Below are positions 17,479 through 26,505 of a DNA stretch of 64,000 bases, piece by piece; the stretch's first letter is position 1, and every line of letters begins with the position of its first letter. This DNA is from Methanocorpusculum sp. Lineage in GTDB: Archaea; Halobacteriota; Methanomicrobia; Methanomicrobiales; Methanocorpusculaceae. The position numbers and the translations under genes are program-made. The stretch spans positions 1 to 64,000 of the forward strand of contig JAFQBW010000035.1 in the NCBI GenBank assembly GCA_017399555.1. The letters are read 5' to 3'. The notes under the pieces are model-generated. The model had not been told where the DNA came from, made no database searches, and worked only from the letters and a program-made list of their open reading frames with translations.

Positions 17479-18608
17479 CCGGAAAAACTGAATTCTACAA
17501 TGGAAATACTGCCTGCGCAGAGGGGGCACTTGCTGCCGGATGCAGATTCTTCGCAGGTTACCCCATCACCCCGTCCACCGAAATCGCCGAGAGAATGGCA
17601 TCGCGCCTTCCCAAAGTCGGCGGAACGTTTGTTCAGATGGAAGACGAACTCGCCAGTATGGCGGCGATTGTCGGTGGAAGCTGGGCAGGCGCCCGCTCCA
17701 TGACCGCAACGTCCGGTCCGGGATTCTCGCTGATGATGGAAAATATCGGCTATGCCGCAATCACCGAGACGCCGTGCGTTGTTGTCAACGTCCAGAGAGG
17801 AGGACCTTCCACCGGACAGCCGACCATGGCCGCCCAGGGAGATATGATGCAGGTCCGCTACGGAAGCCACGGAGACTACAGCATTATTGCACTGTCTCCC
17901 TCCTCCGTTCAGGAGATGTTTGACTTAACCGTTAAGGCATTCAACCTCGCCGACCGTTTCAGAACTCCGGTCTTCTTAATGGCTGACGAAACCATCGGAC
18001 ACATGCGGGAGAAAATCCTTCTCCGCGAAAATGTGGAAATCATCCCCCGCCGTGAACTGAAGGAGGGAGAACTCCCGTGCGAGCCGGACGAAAACGGCAT
18101 CCCGGGATTCGGCACCTTCGGAAACGGGCACAATATCCATATCACCGGTCTCACCCACAATGAAAAAGGCTACCCGGCAACCGACTCAGCAGAGCTTCAT
18201 GAGGCAATGGTCCGCCGGCAGGTCGATAAAATCGAAAAGCACCGGCTTGAACTGACCGACGTTGATATCGTCAATCCGGAAGCGGAAATCGTCTTCATCT
18301 CCTACGGAGCACCGACCAGAACCGTCCGCCAGCTTTTAGCAGACGAACCGGACACCTACGGACACTTAAACCTCAGAATCGTCTGGCCGTTCCCGGACCA
18401 CTGCTTAGACGAGTTCAAGAACGCCAAGGCATTCATCGTTCCGGAGATGAACTTAGGCCAGATTGCCAAAGAGGTCAGACAGTACACCAACGTCAAAATC
18501 ATCACCGCACCGAAACTCGGCGGCGCACTCCACACGGTAGAGGAGCTTAAAAAAGCAGCCGCGGCCGCTGAAACCGCAACCCGTCCGGTCACGGAGGTTC
18601 GCTTATGA
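17475..18608 (+). CDS. korA: 2-oxoglutarate:ferredoxin oxidoreductase, alpha subunit
   Basis: 377 residues with the hallmark FFAGYPITPSTEIAERMA and the pyrimidine-domain stretch QMEDELASMAAIVGGSWAGA, then domain II with VFLMADETIGHMREK. It forms part of the TPP active site with KorB. The start codon is TTG at 17475, overlapping the korD stop (TTGA). This is an unusual start codon, but translational coupling would explain it. The stop overlaps the korB ATG by 4 bp. Confidence 0.95.
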   Translation: MTGKTEFYNGNTACAEGALAAGCRFFAGYPITPSTEIAERMASRLPKVGGTFVQMEDELASMAAIVGGSWAGARSMTATSGPGFSLMMENIGYAAITETPCVVVNVQRGGPSTGQPTMAAQGDMMQVRYGSHGDYSIIALSPSSVQEMFDLTVKAFNLADRFRTPVFLMADETIGHMREKILLRENVEIIPRRELKEGELPCEPDENGIPGFGTFGNGHNIHITGLTHNEKGYPATDSAELHEAMVRRQVDKIEKHRLELTDVDIVNPEAEIVFISYGAPTRTVRQLLADEPDTYGHLNLRIVWPFPDHCLDEFKNAKAFIVPEMNLGQIAKEVRQYTNVKIITAPKLGGALHTVEELKKAAAAAETATRPVTEVRL

Positions 18609-19396
18609 CTTTAGAGGACTGGTACCGTCAGGACCGCCTCCCGCACATCTACTGTGCCGGATGCGGAAACGGAACCGTGCTGAACGCAACCCTTCGTGCA
18701 GTGGAGGCACTCGGATACGACATCAACGAGACCACCTTCGTCTCCGGAATCGGGTGTTCGTCGCGTGCCGGCGGATACACCGCGGCCGACTCGCTCCACA
18801 CAACCCATGGAAGAGCACTTGCGTTTGCAACCGGTGTGAAGCTCGTAAAGCCGAAACAGCATGTCATCGTCTTTACCGGAGACGGCGACTGCTCGGCCAT
18901 CGGCGGAAACCACTTCATCCACGCATGCAGAAGAAACATCGACTTAACGGTCATCTGTATGAACAACAATATTTACGGAATGACCGGAGGACAGGGCAGT
19001 CCGTGTACTCCGAAGGGTTCGATTACGACAACCACTCCGTATGGTATGCAGGAACAGCCGTTTGACCTTTGCAGACTTGCAGAAGCCGCCGGTGCCAACT
19101 ATGTTGCCCGCTGGACCTCCTTCCACGTAAAGGAGCTGACTGAGGCAATCCGTGTCGGTCTTGAGACGCCGGGACTCTCCTTCATCGAGGTGCTCGCCCA
19201 GTGTCCGACCGCTTACGGAAACAAGAACAAACTCCGCCAGCCGACCCAGATGATTGAGATGTTTAAGAAAAACGCGGTCAAAAAGGCAAAGGCTGACAGG
19301 AATGCTGCAGAGGGTATTCCGCTTGAGCCGGGGCAGTTTGTCGTCGGCGAGTTTGTGCGCCGGGCAAACCCGCCGCTGGGGGTTGTAAAAGAATGA
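18605..19396 (+). CDS. korB: 2-oxoglutarate:ferredoxin oxidoreductase, beta subunit
   Basis: 263 residues carrying the TPP-binding motif GDGDCSAIGGNHFIHACRRN and the NNNIYGMTGGQ segment that follows it. N-terminal cysteines (CAGCGNG) resemble those of other 2-oxoacid oxidoreductase beta subunits. It binds TPP and, with KorA, makes the C-C bond of 2-oxoglutarate. Four-base overlaps on both sides tie it into korDABC. Confidence 0.95.
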   Translation: MTLEDWYRQDRLPHIYCAGCGNGTVLNATLRAVEALGYDINETTFVSGIGCSSRAGGYTAADSLHTTHGRALAFATGVKLVKPKQHVIVFTGDGDCSAIGGNHFIHACRRNIDLTVICMNNNIYGMTGGQGSPCTPKGSITTTTPYGMQEQPFDLCRLAEAAGANYVARWTSFHVKELTEAIRVGLETPGLSFIEVLAQCPTAYGNKNKLRQPTQMIEMFKKNAVKKAKADRNAAEGIPLEPGQFVVGEFVRRANPPLGVVKE

Positions 19397-19926
19397 GACA
19401 TGAGATTAGATTCTCCGGACTTGGCGGTCAGGGTATTATCACTGCCGCTGTAATCCTTGGAAGAGCCGCCGCACTCTATGCGGACAAGCACGTTGTCCAG
19501 ACGCAGAGTTACGGACCGGAAGCCAGAGGCGGCGCATCTGCTTCTGCTGTTATCATCTCGGATGAACCCATCCACTACCCGAAGGTAACCGACCCGGAAA
19601 CATTTGTTATCATGTCCCAGGCGGCATATGACAAGTACGGCTGCAAGGCAGGAAACACCGCGTTAATGCTCGTCGACCCGGGATATGTGACCAGCCGTCC
19701 GTGCTGTGTCTGCCTGGAAGTTCCGGCAACCGCTGAGGCAAAGGCACAGCTTGGAAAGCCGGTCTTTGCAAACGTTATCATGCTCGGCGCATTAATGGAG
19801 GCAACAGGAGTAATTGACTATGACTCCCTGGAACGTGCCGTGCTCGACAGTGTCCCGAAGGGAACCGAGGAAGCAAACAAGAAAGCTCTCGCTATTGGAC
19901 GCGAGATTGTGAGGAAGCAGTTATGA
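19393..19926 (+). CDS. korC: 2-oxoglutarate:ferredoxin oxidoreductase, gamma subunit
   Basis: 177 residues of the gamma domain: RFSGLGGQGIITAAVILGRAA at the start, then QTQSYGPEARGGASASAVIIS, the conserved core of KorC/PorC. It completes the heterotetramer. The stop overlaps the sucC start by 4 bp, joining the kor genes to succinyl-CoA synthetase on one message. Confidence 0.94.
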   Translation: MRHEIRFSGLGGQGIITAAVILGRAAALYADKHVVQTQSYGPEARGGASASAVIISDEPIHYPKVTDPETFVIMSQAAYDKYGCKAGNTALMLVDPGYVTSRPCCVCLEVPATAEAKAQLGKPVFANVIMLGALMEATGVIDYDSLERAVLDSVPKGTEEANKKALAIGREIVRKQL

Positions 19927-21008
19927 AATTCCGTGAATATGAGGCAAAACAGATTTTCCGGGATGCAGGAATCCCGGTTCCGAACAGTGAACTGATTGAA
20001 GCAGCAGCTGATGCCGCATCCGCCCTCTCCCGCGTTGCAGAGAAGGTTGTCTTAAAGGCGCAGGTTGATGTCGGCGGCCGCGGAAAGGCAGGCGGTATTC
20101 TTCCGGCAACTGCCGAGACCGTTGATGCAACCGCAGCGGAGCTCTTCGGCAAGCAGATCAAAGGTCTTCCGGTTGAGAAGGTCTTAGTCGAGGAAGCACT
20201 CGAAATCACCCACGAATATTATATCAGTATCACCATCGACCGTGCAAAGAAGCGTCCGGTCATCCTCTTCTCTGAAGAGGGCGGTGTCGAGATTGAAACT
20301 CTCGCCAAAGAGCGTCCGGAAGCACTCCGCCGCGTCTATGTCGACCCGTCCTTTACGGTTCTGCCGGACTTCATCGTCAGAAATGTTATCGGCACAGCAC
20401 CAAAGGAAATCGGTGCTATTGTCAAGAAGCTCTTTGCGGTCTTTATCGCAAAGGATGCTATCCTCGTCGAAATCAACCCGCTGGTTGCAACCCCGAAGGG
20501 AATTATCGCCGCGGACGGCAAGGTCATCTTAGATGACAATGCACTTGCCCGTCAGGGAATTGCGGAAAACCGCGACTTAACCGAGCGCGAGAAGGAAGCA
20601 GAGAAGCACGGCTTCTCCTATGTTGAACTCGACGGCGAAATCGGCGTTATCGGAAACGGTGCCGGTCTTACCATGGCAACGCTGGATATCATTGCCTACT
20701 ACGAAGGCAAAGCCGCAAACTTCCTCGATGTCGGCGGCGGTGCTGATGCTGAGCGTGTCTGCCATGCGGTAAAACTTGTTGCATCCATGCCTGGCGTGAA
20801 AGTGATTGTTGTAAACCTCCTTGGCGGTATCACCCGCTGTGACGAGGTTGCCAAAGGTATCATCGAAGCAGGCGTTGAACAGAAGATTATTGTGAGAATC
20901 GCCGGAACCAACGAAGCAGAAGGAAAGAGACTGCTTGAGGAGAACAACTACTTAATGCTCCCGACCATGGATGAAGCAATCCGTGCCGCAGTGGAGGTAT
21001 GCAGATGA
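19923..21008 (+). CDS. sucC: Succinyl-CoA synthetase (ADP-forming), beta subunit
   Basis: 361 residues: N-terminal ATP-grasp (MKFREYEAKQIFRDAGIPVP, then KAQVDVGGRGKAGG) and C-terminal CoA-ligase domain with NPLVA, NGAGLTMATLDII, NFLDVGGGA and NLLGGITRCD. With SucD it converts succinate, ATP and CoA to succinyl-CoA, the direct substrate of the Kor enzyme encoded just upstream. The order of genes therefore follows consecutive steps of the reductive branch from succinate to 2-oxoglutarate. Confidence 0.95.
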   Translation: MKFREYEAKQIFRDAGIPVPNSELIEAAADAASALSRVAEKVVLKAQVDVGGRGKAGGILPATAETVDATAAELFGKQIKGLPVEKVLVEEALEITHEYYISITIDRAKKRPVILFSEEGGVEIETLAKERPEALRRVYVDPSFTVLPDFIVRNVIGTAPKEIGAIVKKLFAVFIAKDAILVEINPLVATPKGIIAADGKVILDDNALARQGIAENRDLTEREKEAEKHGFSYVELDGEIGVIGNGAGLTMATLDIIAYYEGKAANFLDVGGGADAERVCHAVKLVASMPGVKVIVVNLLGGITRCDEVAKGIIEAGVEQKIIVRIAGTNEAEGKRLLEENNYLMLPTMDEAIRAAVEVCR

Positions 21009-21880
21009 TTTACGCAGGAAAAGAGACGGAGGTTCTGGTCCAGGGAGCAACCGGTTCCCAGGGCAGATTCCACATCAATCTGATGAACGAGTACGCAAAG
21101 GCTGTCGGCGGCGCCGGTGTTACGGCAGGTATGACGCCGGGCAAGGGCGGCCAGGAAGTCTTTGGTGTTCCGGTCTACAACACGGTAGCAGACGCAGTTG
21201 ACAAGCATGATATCGGGGCATCTGTTATCTTCGTTCCGGGTGCCGGATGCGGCGATGCGATTATGGAGGCGGCAGATGCCGGCATTCCGACGATTGTAAC
21301 CATTACCGAGCACATTCCGGTCCATGATGTGATGCGTGCGGTAGCATATGCAGAGAAGTGCGGTTCGAAGGTTATCGGCCCGAACTGCCCCGGAATGATG
21401 ATTCCGGAGGAGTGCAAGCTTGGAATTATTCCGGCAAACCTCTGTATGAAAGGCGACATCGGTGTGGTTTCCCGCAGCGGAACGCTGACGTACCAGGTTA
21501 TCTCTGAGCTTACCGCAGCAGGTCTCGGCCAGTCGGGAATTATCGGTATCGGCGGAGATGCAATTATCGGCCAGACGTTTGCAGACGTGGTTGATACGTT
21601 CCATGCGGACGGCAGAACCCGTGCCATTGTGTTAATGGGTGAGGTCGGCGGAAACTTAGAGCTTGAAGGTGCAAAGCGTGCCATGGATTTAGGTATCCCG
21701 GTTGTATCTTATATTGCAGGCGTTTCCGCCCCGAAGGAGAAACGCATGGGACACGCAGGCGCTATTGTTGAAGGCGGCGAAGGCGATGCCGCATCCAAGA
21801 TTGAGCGGCTGAGAGCATTCGGCATTCCAACTGCTACCCGTCCCTCGGAAATTCCGGCTCTCGTGAAGGAACTGTTCTGA
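21005..21880 (+). CDS. sucD: Succinyl-CoA synthetase (ADP-forming), alpha subunit
   Basis: 291 residues. The CoA-binding fold starts VLVQGATGSQGRFH, with TPGKGG, then IGPNCPGMMIP, VSRSGTLTYQ and GHAGAIVEGG, which holds the phosphohistidine. The start at ATG 21005 gives the ATGA overlap seen throughout this operon. An ATG two codons earlier is also possible. Its stop shares one base with the dacZ start. Confidence 0.95.
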   Translation: MIYAGKETEVLVQGATGSQGRFHINLMNEYAKAVGGAGVTAGMTPGKGGQEVFGVPVYNTVADAVDKHDIGASVIFVPGAGCGDAIMEAADAGIPTIVTITEHIPVHDVMRAVAYAEKCGSKVIGPNCPGMMIPEECKLGIIPANLCMKGDIGVVSRSGTLTYQVISELTAAGLGQSGIIGIGGDAIIGQTFADVVDTFHADGRTRAIVLMGEVGGNLELEGAKRAMDLGIPVVSYIAGVSAPKEKRMGHAGAIVEGGEGDAASKIERLRAFGIPTATRPSEIPALVKELF

Positions 21881-22686
21881 TGACGACGAAAAACCGTACC
21901 CTGCTCCGTTCGGCTGATGCGCTTGCGAAGAGTGTGAATGCATTGGCGATTATCTCCTTCCTTCCGCGTGAGGCGGATTTGAAGCTGGAGACGCCGGCGG
22001 TTCACGTTGCGGATATCCAGCCGGATATCCTGCGTGACGGCTCGATGCTTGCTCTGCTTGATTACTGTTCGAACCACATTATTGATGCGGTTGTGCAGTA
22101 CCGCATTTTGACGAAGGAGAATCACGGTACGGTTGTTGCAGTGTTCCCGTATGCACTGCTTATCTATGACCTGGAGGCAACGAACTCGGAGTTTACGGCA
22201 GAGGCGCTGGCCGACCTGGCAGACCCGGCGGTTATCCATGCGGTGCTTTCGCTTGCTTTGGAGATTGCCCATGACGGCCGCGAGGGCCGGGCGATTGGAA
22301 CGGCGTTTATTATCGGCGATATTGAGGAGCTGAAGCGCTGGTCTCACCAGGGTGTGCTGAATCCGTATGCCGGACATCCGGCAGAGGTCCGTGATGTGAA
22401 GCAGCGGATGAACTGGGAGAGTGTAAAGGAGTTCTCCCAGCTCGACGGGGTCTTTATTATTGATAAGGATGGTATCGTTGAGGCGGCCGGACGCTATCTG
22501 GATGCGGACAGCCGTGATGTGAATCTGCAAAGCGGTCTTGGCGGCAGGCATCTGGCAACGGCGGCTATTACGAAGGTGACGCCGTCGGTTGGTATTGTGG
22601 TGTCCGAGTCCGGAGGTATTATCCGGATTTTTGCCGGCGGTAAGGTTGTTGCGCATATCCGGACGGATCTCCGGGTTGAGTTCTGA
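21880..22686 (+). CDS. dacZ: Diadenylate cyclase (archaeal DacZ, c-di-AMP synthase)
   Basis: 268 residues with a DisA_N (DAC) domain in the C-terminal half: GRAIGTAFIIGD at about 137-147, DGVFIID at 189-195 (the DGA-type motif) and GGRHLATAA at 221-229 (RHR-type motif). The N-terminal 120 residues form a separate domain, as in archaeal DacZ. It makes cyclic di-AMP from two ATP, a regulator of osmotic balance in Haloferax. It is the last gene of the korDABC-sucCD unit, an unexpected partner for carbon metabolism. The start ATG shares a base with the sucD stop. Confidence 0.9.
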   Translation: MTTKNRTLLRSADALAKSVNALAIISFLPREADLKLETPAVHVADIQPDILRDGSMLALLDYCSNHIIDAVVQYRILTKENHGTVVAVFPYALLIYDLEATNSEFTAEALADLADPAVIHAVLSLALEIAHDGREGRAIGTAFIIGDIEELKRWSHQGVLNPYAGHPAEVRDVKQRMNWESVKEFSQLDGVFIIDKDGIVEAAGRYLDADSRDVNLQSGLGGRHLATAAITKVTPSVGIVVSESGGIIRIFAGGKVVAHIRTDLRVEF

Positions 22687-22698
22687 TTGGTCTAGGAT

Positions 22699-22717
22699 AT
22701 TTTTTTTCTTTTTTTTG
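22699..22717 (+). terminator. T-rich terminator of the kor-suc-dacZ operon
   Basis: Two long T-runs separated by a single C follow dacZ by about 12 bp, consistent with a strong archaeal terminator. Confidence 0.6.
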
Positions 22718-22758
22718 TGTTTATGCGGGTTGGGTGTGTTTTCCGGAGCTCTGGCTAG

Positions 22759-23507
22759 ATTTGAAAAAAACCGCTGATCACGCTGATGCAGCCTGACGGC
22801 TGCGCAGCTCGTCGCTGTTTCGCCTTCGGCGAAACCTGCTGTCGCAGCCGCTTTGGAGCTGCTCAACGTTTTGGAGCTGCTAAAGATATTTATTAGTCTG
22901 TAACAGATAGACTATCATGGAAGTTTCACCGGGTGATATCTGCTATCCGTACTCTGAAGATACAGAGAAAATTATAGACTGTGCTTTTCGTGTTGCCAAT
23001 TATCTGGGAAACGGATTTCTGGAAGCAGTGTATCAAAAGTGTCTGGAAATAGAACTGGCAGGTGCAGATATCCCATTTGAATCTCAAAAGGAATTACACA
23101 TCATTTACAAGGGAGAGGATATCGGTCTCACGTATCGAGCAGATATTGTCGTGGATAAGAAAATCATCATTGAACTCAAAGCAAAAGACAAACTGAAATC
23201 AGAGGATGAGGCACAGATAATTCATTACCTGCGGTCAACCGGATATAAACTTGGCCTTCTCATAAATTTTGGACACAAGAGAAGAATGGAAATTCGGCGT
23301 TTCATCAACTCAGAAACAGTTCCGAATATTGAATAACCGTCAACAACCCCCATATTATCCCCTCAGCAGCTCCAAAGCGGCTGCGATACGCGAGGGAGCG
23401 TTAGCGACTAAGCGTTGAGCAAGTCCGAAGGGCTTGCGATGCAGGTCGCGAGCTTGCGAGCGACAGCGACGAGCTGCATCAGCGTGATCAGCGGTTTTTT
23501 TTCAAAT
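22759..23507. mobile_element. GxxExxY gene cassette bounded by inverted repeats
   Basis: The outer ends (22759-22791 and 23474-23507) are almost perfect inverted repeats of about 33 bp beginning TTTGAAAAAAACCGCTG. The left arm then has an extra hairpin GCAGCC-TGAC-GGCTGC that the right arm lacks. Both continue with CAGCTCGTCGCTGT and later share CGCAGCCGCTTTGGAGCTGCT next to the gene. Each arm has further hairpins, such as TTTCGCC-TTC-GGCGAAA on the left. The single gene inside encodes a GxxExxY protein. No transposase and no clear target duplication are seen. Confidence 0.75.
22917..23336 (+). CDS. GxxExxY protein (PDDEXK_3 nuclease-like)
   Basis: 139 residues with the family signature GNGFLEAVYQKCLEIEL and a PD-(D/E)xK-like core, RADIVVDKKIIIELKA, in which Asp, Glu and Lys are in nuclease spacing. 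The family is widespread in bacteria and archaea, often as several copies per genome, with no established function. The gene sits centrally between inverted repeats, which suggests it is cargo or part of the mobility machinery. The N-terminus from ATG 22917 has a TATA-like AAAGATATTTATTAG upstream. Confidence 0.85.
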   Translation: MEVSPGDICYPYSEDTEKIIDCAFRVANYLGNGFLEAVYQKCLEIELAGADIPFESQKELHIIYKGEDIGLTYRADIVVDKKIIIELKAKDKLKSEDEAQIIHYLRSTGYKLGLLINFGHKRRMEIRRFINSETVPNIE

Positions 23508-23893
23508 GTATCCAGTGATGAGGGGATATTGTGTAATTCAATTTCTCCAAGATTCGCATACTTGAAGTTCCCGCAACCTCTCACTCTTAGACGTGCCGGC
23601 GGCAGTTTTCTGTGGGTGCGGAGGTTGGTTTCTCTGTCCACAAACCGCGGTATTTTCCGGGTATTTTTTTCTGAAAATCTGCGCCCTTACAATAACGCCG
23701 TGAAAAAAAAAAACGGTTTTACGGGCTTTTCTTGCGATTTTATCTCCATTTATGAGTATTCGCTGTGACGCAGAGGCTGATGCTGCGATATCTTTATGTG
23801 TGCGGGGGACCAACCTTTGGTTTATAGCATCCAGTAAGTGACAGACCGTATGTTGACGGCTTGTTACTTTTCTGAATCTTTCGAATCATCTAG
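23508..23893. other. 386-bp gene-free region before the surface cassette
   Basis: No credible ORF is present. The stretch holds an A11 run (23702-23712), a small hairpin ACCAA-CCT-TTGGT about 80 bp before the next start, and AT-rich sequence that could include the surface cassette promoter and a long leader. Nothing else is recognisable. Confidence 0.4.
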
Positions 23894-25276
23894 ATGCATG
23901 TGATAGCAGCGAAAGACGGTATTCTGATTAGAAGGCGGCTGAGGATTTTTGCAGTAGCGGTAGCTCTGGTGCTTCTCTGTGCGGTGTGTGTCGGCGGGGT
24001 GAGCGGGGCTGATGTGTGGGATGGAACTGCTGATACAAGTTGGTATAAAGATAATCAGGACACCTTTACTATAACGACGGCGGAGCAGTTAGCAGGTTTA
24101 GCACGGCTTGTAAATAATGGAAATAATTTTGCAGGTAAGACAATCAACCTTGGCGATGACATTATACTTAATTCAGATATAAATGCTGATAATCTGAATA
24201 AATGGACACTAATTGGATCATCAGAACGCAATTCTTTTGCAGGGACGTTTGATGGTAATGGGTATACTATATCAGGGTTGTATCAGCGTCTTAATTGGTA
24301 TGAGAGTGGTTCTCTTGGAGGATTATTTGGTTATGTTTCCGGCATGATTACAGGCGTATATTTAGCAGATTCAAAAATTGTTATCAACAAAGGTGGTGTT
24401 ACCATTGGTTCTCTTGTGGCTGTATTGAATGGCGGTAATGTTAACAATTGTATTGTTGACAGCTCAGTTAGCATTTCTTCATGGAGTGTAGGCGGGGCAA
24501 TTAGCCAATGGTTAGGTAGTTCTTATATGGTTGGTGGTGTTGTTGGTCAAAATTCTAATGGTATTGTTTCAAGCAGTGACATTTATGCTGATGTTGATGA
24601 GTTTTTCTGGAGTGCAGATGAATCAAAAGGTCAGCATTATGGAGATATTGTTGGATATGGGGGAGAGAAAAATGCTGAAGTTTATTACACAATTACCCCA
24701 ACATGCAGTGTTGGCGGAACTATAGATCCGTCAAAAGAAACAGATTACCTTAAAGGAGAGACATATAGTTACACATTTACTCCTGACAATGGATATGTTG
24801 TAAAACAGGTTCTTGTTGATGGAAAGGATGCTACTAATGACCCACATCTTTCCACAGATACATACACTTTTGAGGACATTAAAGCAGACCATACCATCCA
24901 TGTAGAATTTGAAGAAGGTATTAGTTACACCATTACTATTCCTGATGAGCTGATTATTTATGAGGACAAAGCAGGTGAGATGGATATCACACCAACACAT
25001 CTGTGGATTCCTGATACAAGTTCTCTATCAGTCCGGGTTAAAAGCGACAATTCTTTTCATTTAATTTATGGTTATGATTCTTCAATCGACCTCGAATATG
25101 CTTTGAAGAATGGTAATACTGTAATTCCAAATAACGGAGTTGCCGCAACTTTTACTATGGCAAATAAGGATGCTGTGTCTCTTTCTGCTGAACTTACTGG
25201 AAATGAGATACGATATGCAGGTGAGTATGCCGATAAGTTGACGTTTACTGTTGAAGTCGTAAAAGGAACTGCATAA
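23894..25276 (+). CDS. Secreted surface protein with GLUG-like repeats, a bacterial repeat domain and a YTxTIP domain
   Basis: A 460-residue exported protein. Residues about 14-39 form a signal peptide (hydrophobic LRIFAVAVALVLLCAVCVGG, then SGA). The next 230 residues resemble the GLUG-type beta-helix passenger (TFTITTAEQLAGLARLVN, GTFDGNGYTISGL, GGVVGQNSNG). A bacterial-repeat domain (GGTIDPS, GYVVKQVLVDGKDA, TFEDIKADHTIHVEF) follows, then a C-terminal domain opening YTITIPDELIIYE and closing AGEYADKLTFTVEV. That last domain also makes up most of the 192-residue protein two genes on, so the two may share an assembly role. No C-terminal anchor is seen. The gene is far richer in A+T than its neighbours. 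Confidence 0.78.
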   Translation: MHVIAAKDGILIRRRLRIFAVAVALVLLCAVCVGGVSGADVWDGTADTSWYKDNQDTFTITTAEQLAGLARLVNNGNNFAGKTINLGDDIILNSDINADNLNKWTLIGSSERNSFAGTFDGNGYTISGLYQRLNWYESGSLGGLFGYVSGMITGVYLADSKIVINKGGVTIGSLVAVLNGGNVNNCIVDSSVSISSWSVGGAISQWLGSSYMVGGVVGQNSNGIVSSSDIYADVDEFFWSADESKGQHYGDIVGYGGEKNAEVYYTITPTCSVGGTIDPSKETDYLKGETYSYTFTPDNGYVVKQVLVDGKDATNDPHLSTDTYTFEDIKADHTIHVEFEEGISYTITIPDELIIYEDKAGEMDITPTHLWIPDTSSLSVRVKSDNSFHLIYGYDSSIDLEYALKNGNTVIPNNGVAATFTMANKDAVSLSAELTGNEIRYAGEYADKLTFTVEVVKGTA

Positions 25277-25280
25277 TCAA

Positions 25281-25288
25281 AAAGGAGG
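25281..25288 (+). promoter_or_regulatory. Strong Shine-Dalgarno site
   Basis: AAAGGAGG lies seven bases before ATG 25296. This near-perfect bacterial-style ribosome site is unusual among the mostly weak sites in the window and supports the chosen start. Confidence 0.6.
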
Positions 25289-25295
25289 TTAAAAA

Positions 25296-25868
25296 ATGAC
25301 GAATGAATCAATCAAACCAAACGAACCGAAAACCGAACAACATTCCTCTGATAGAAAGTGGAAGATACTTGTTGTTATCTTAGCAGTTCTTCTCCTTCTC
25401 TGCGGAGGGTGTATGATAATCTGGGGCGGTGTGCCGTTCTTCCCTGCCGCCGCCCCAAATGATGGAGGGTCAACGTCGCAGGGCGTAGGGCTGGTAGTTG
25501 ATCCGAATGCCAGTGAGTATGTAGAGCCAACTCCGGCTCCGGGTGTTGCAATTCCCGGATTTGGAGAAATGACTATTCCTGCAAACACAAAGGAGCTCTC
25601 AGGCATTAATCTCTACAACCCCAAGGAAAACGAGGGGTGGTATTATCTGACATACAAACTGTGTCTTTTAGATAAGAAAGGTGAGGTGTCAGAAGTTCTC
25701 TATGAATCACAGCTCATTCCTCCAAACAACATCATCGAGGATATTACTCTGTCACGTGGTCTTGCAAAAGGAACGTATGATGCTGTGATGAAAGTACAGC
25801 CGTATCGCATTGCGGATAACACTCCGACGAACAATGCAGATTTGAAATTAACCATTATTGTAAAATAG
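25296..25868 (+). CDS. Membrane-anchored surface protein resembling Firmicutes cassette proteins
   Basis: 190 residues: a short basic N-terminus, one transmembrane helix (about 22-45), a spacer containing EYVEPTPAPGVAIPGFGEM, then a soluble domain with LYNPKENEGWYYLTYKL, VLYESQLIPPNNIIEDITLS and KGTYDAVMKVQPY. From memory, this domain pattern is common in small proteins of gut Firmicutes, where it accompanies YTVTIP-type secreted proteins. The same two protein types lie together here. The domain is probably extracellular. A likely horizontal acquisition, judged from resemblance and low GC. Confidence 0.62.
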   Translation: MTNESIKPNEPKTEQHSSDRKWKILVVILAVLLLLCGGCMIIWGGVPFFPAAAPNDGGSTSQGVGLVVDPNASEYVEPTPAPGVAIPGFGEMTIPANTKELSGINLYNPKENEGWYYLTYKLCLLDKKGEVSEVLYESQLIPPNNIIEDITLSRGLAKGTYDAVMKVQPYRIADNTPTNNADLKLTIIVK

Positions 25869-25877
25869 TGGTAACTT

Positions 25878-26456
25878 ATGGAGAAAGAAAAAATGAAGAA
25901 ATTATTAATGGCACTTCTGGGAATTGCACTGGTTATTTCGATGGCTGGTGTTGCATCTGCAGCTGATGTTGAAATTAAGTATGATTCCACTAAGCCAAAT
26001 GTCGCTCCAACTGGAAAAATGGATGTTAAGTTAAATCTGGTACAGACATACACAGTAACAATTCCAAATACTGTCAATCTTGTATTTGGTGAGCAAGTGG
26101 TTATTGATGATGGATTAAAAGTAACTGATATGGTTATTCCATCAACTCATGAATTATTTATTACTGCAACAAGTGCTAACAAATGGTTTGTTGTAGATAG
26201 TAGTAATAATAAGATATCATACTCTATGAAAGTTACAAAAGGTCTTGAAACCCCAGTAACTTGTAGACCTAACGCACAGGATACAAATAAAGATACATAT
26301 GAGATTTATACTGCTCATATGAGACAGGTTGATCCAGATCCGGCCACCTTAACATTTGAGCTTCTCAGTACCGATGTAGTTATGGGTGAATATTCTGATT
26401 CTGTGACATTCACAGTAGATGTAAGAGCTAAAGCTACCTCAACTACAACCACTTAA
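25878..26456 (+). CDS. Secreted YTVTIP-domain surface protein
   Basis: 192 residues with a clear signal peptide (KKLLMALLGIALVISMAGVASA) followed by one domain opening TYTVTIPNTVNLVF and closing MGEYSDSVTFTVDV, and a short Thr-rich tail. The domain is paralogous to the C-terminus of the 460-residue protein upstream. Its simple layout suggests a pilin-like or coat subunit, which is inference. Only nine bases separate it from the upstream gene, so the genes are probably co-transcribed. The second Met (residue 6) is an alternative start. Confidence 0.68.
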   Translation: MEKEKMKKLLMALLGIALVISMAGVASAADVEIKYDSTKPNVAPTGKMDVKLNLVQTYTVTIPNTVNLVFGEQVVIDDGLKVTDMVIPSTHELFITATSANKWFVVDSSNNKISYSMKVTKGLETPVTCRPNAQDTNKDTYEIYTAHMRQVDPDPATLTFELLSTDVVMGEYSDSVTFTVDVRAKATSTTTT

Positions 26457-26505
26457 ATTATAATAGTACAGATTATCTCTGTACTTTTTAACATTACTGT
26501 AATCA

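Noticed and set aside
22752-23514. Target-site duplication around the GxxExxY element
   Set aside because: The bases just outside the two inverted repeats do not match, so no duplication could be called.
23702-23712. A11 run as a programmed slippage site
   Set aside because: It lies in a non-coding stretch with no gene crossing it.
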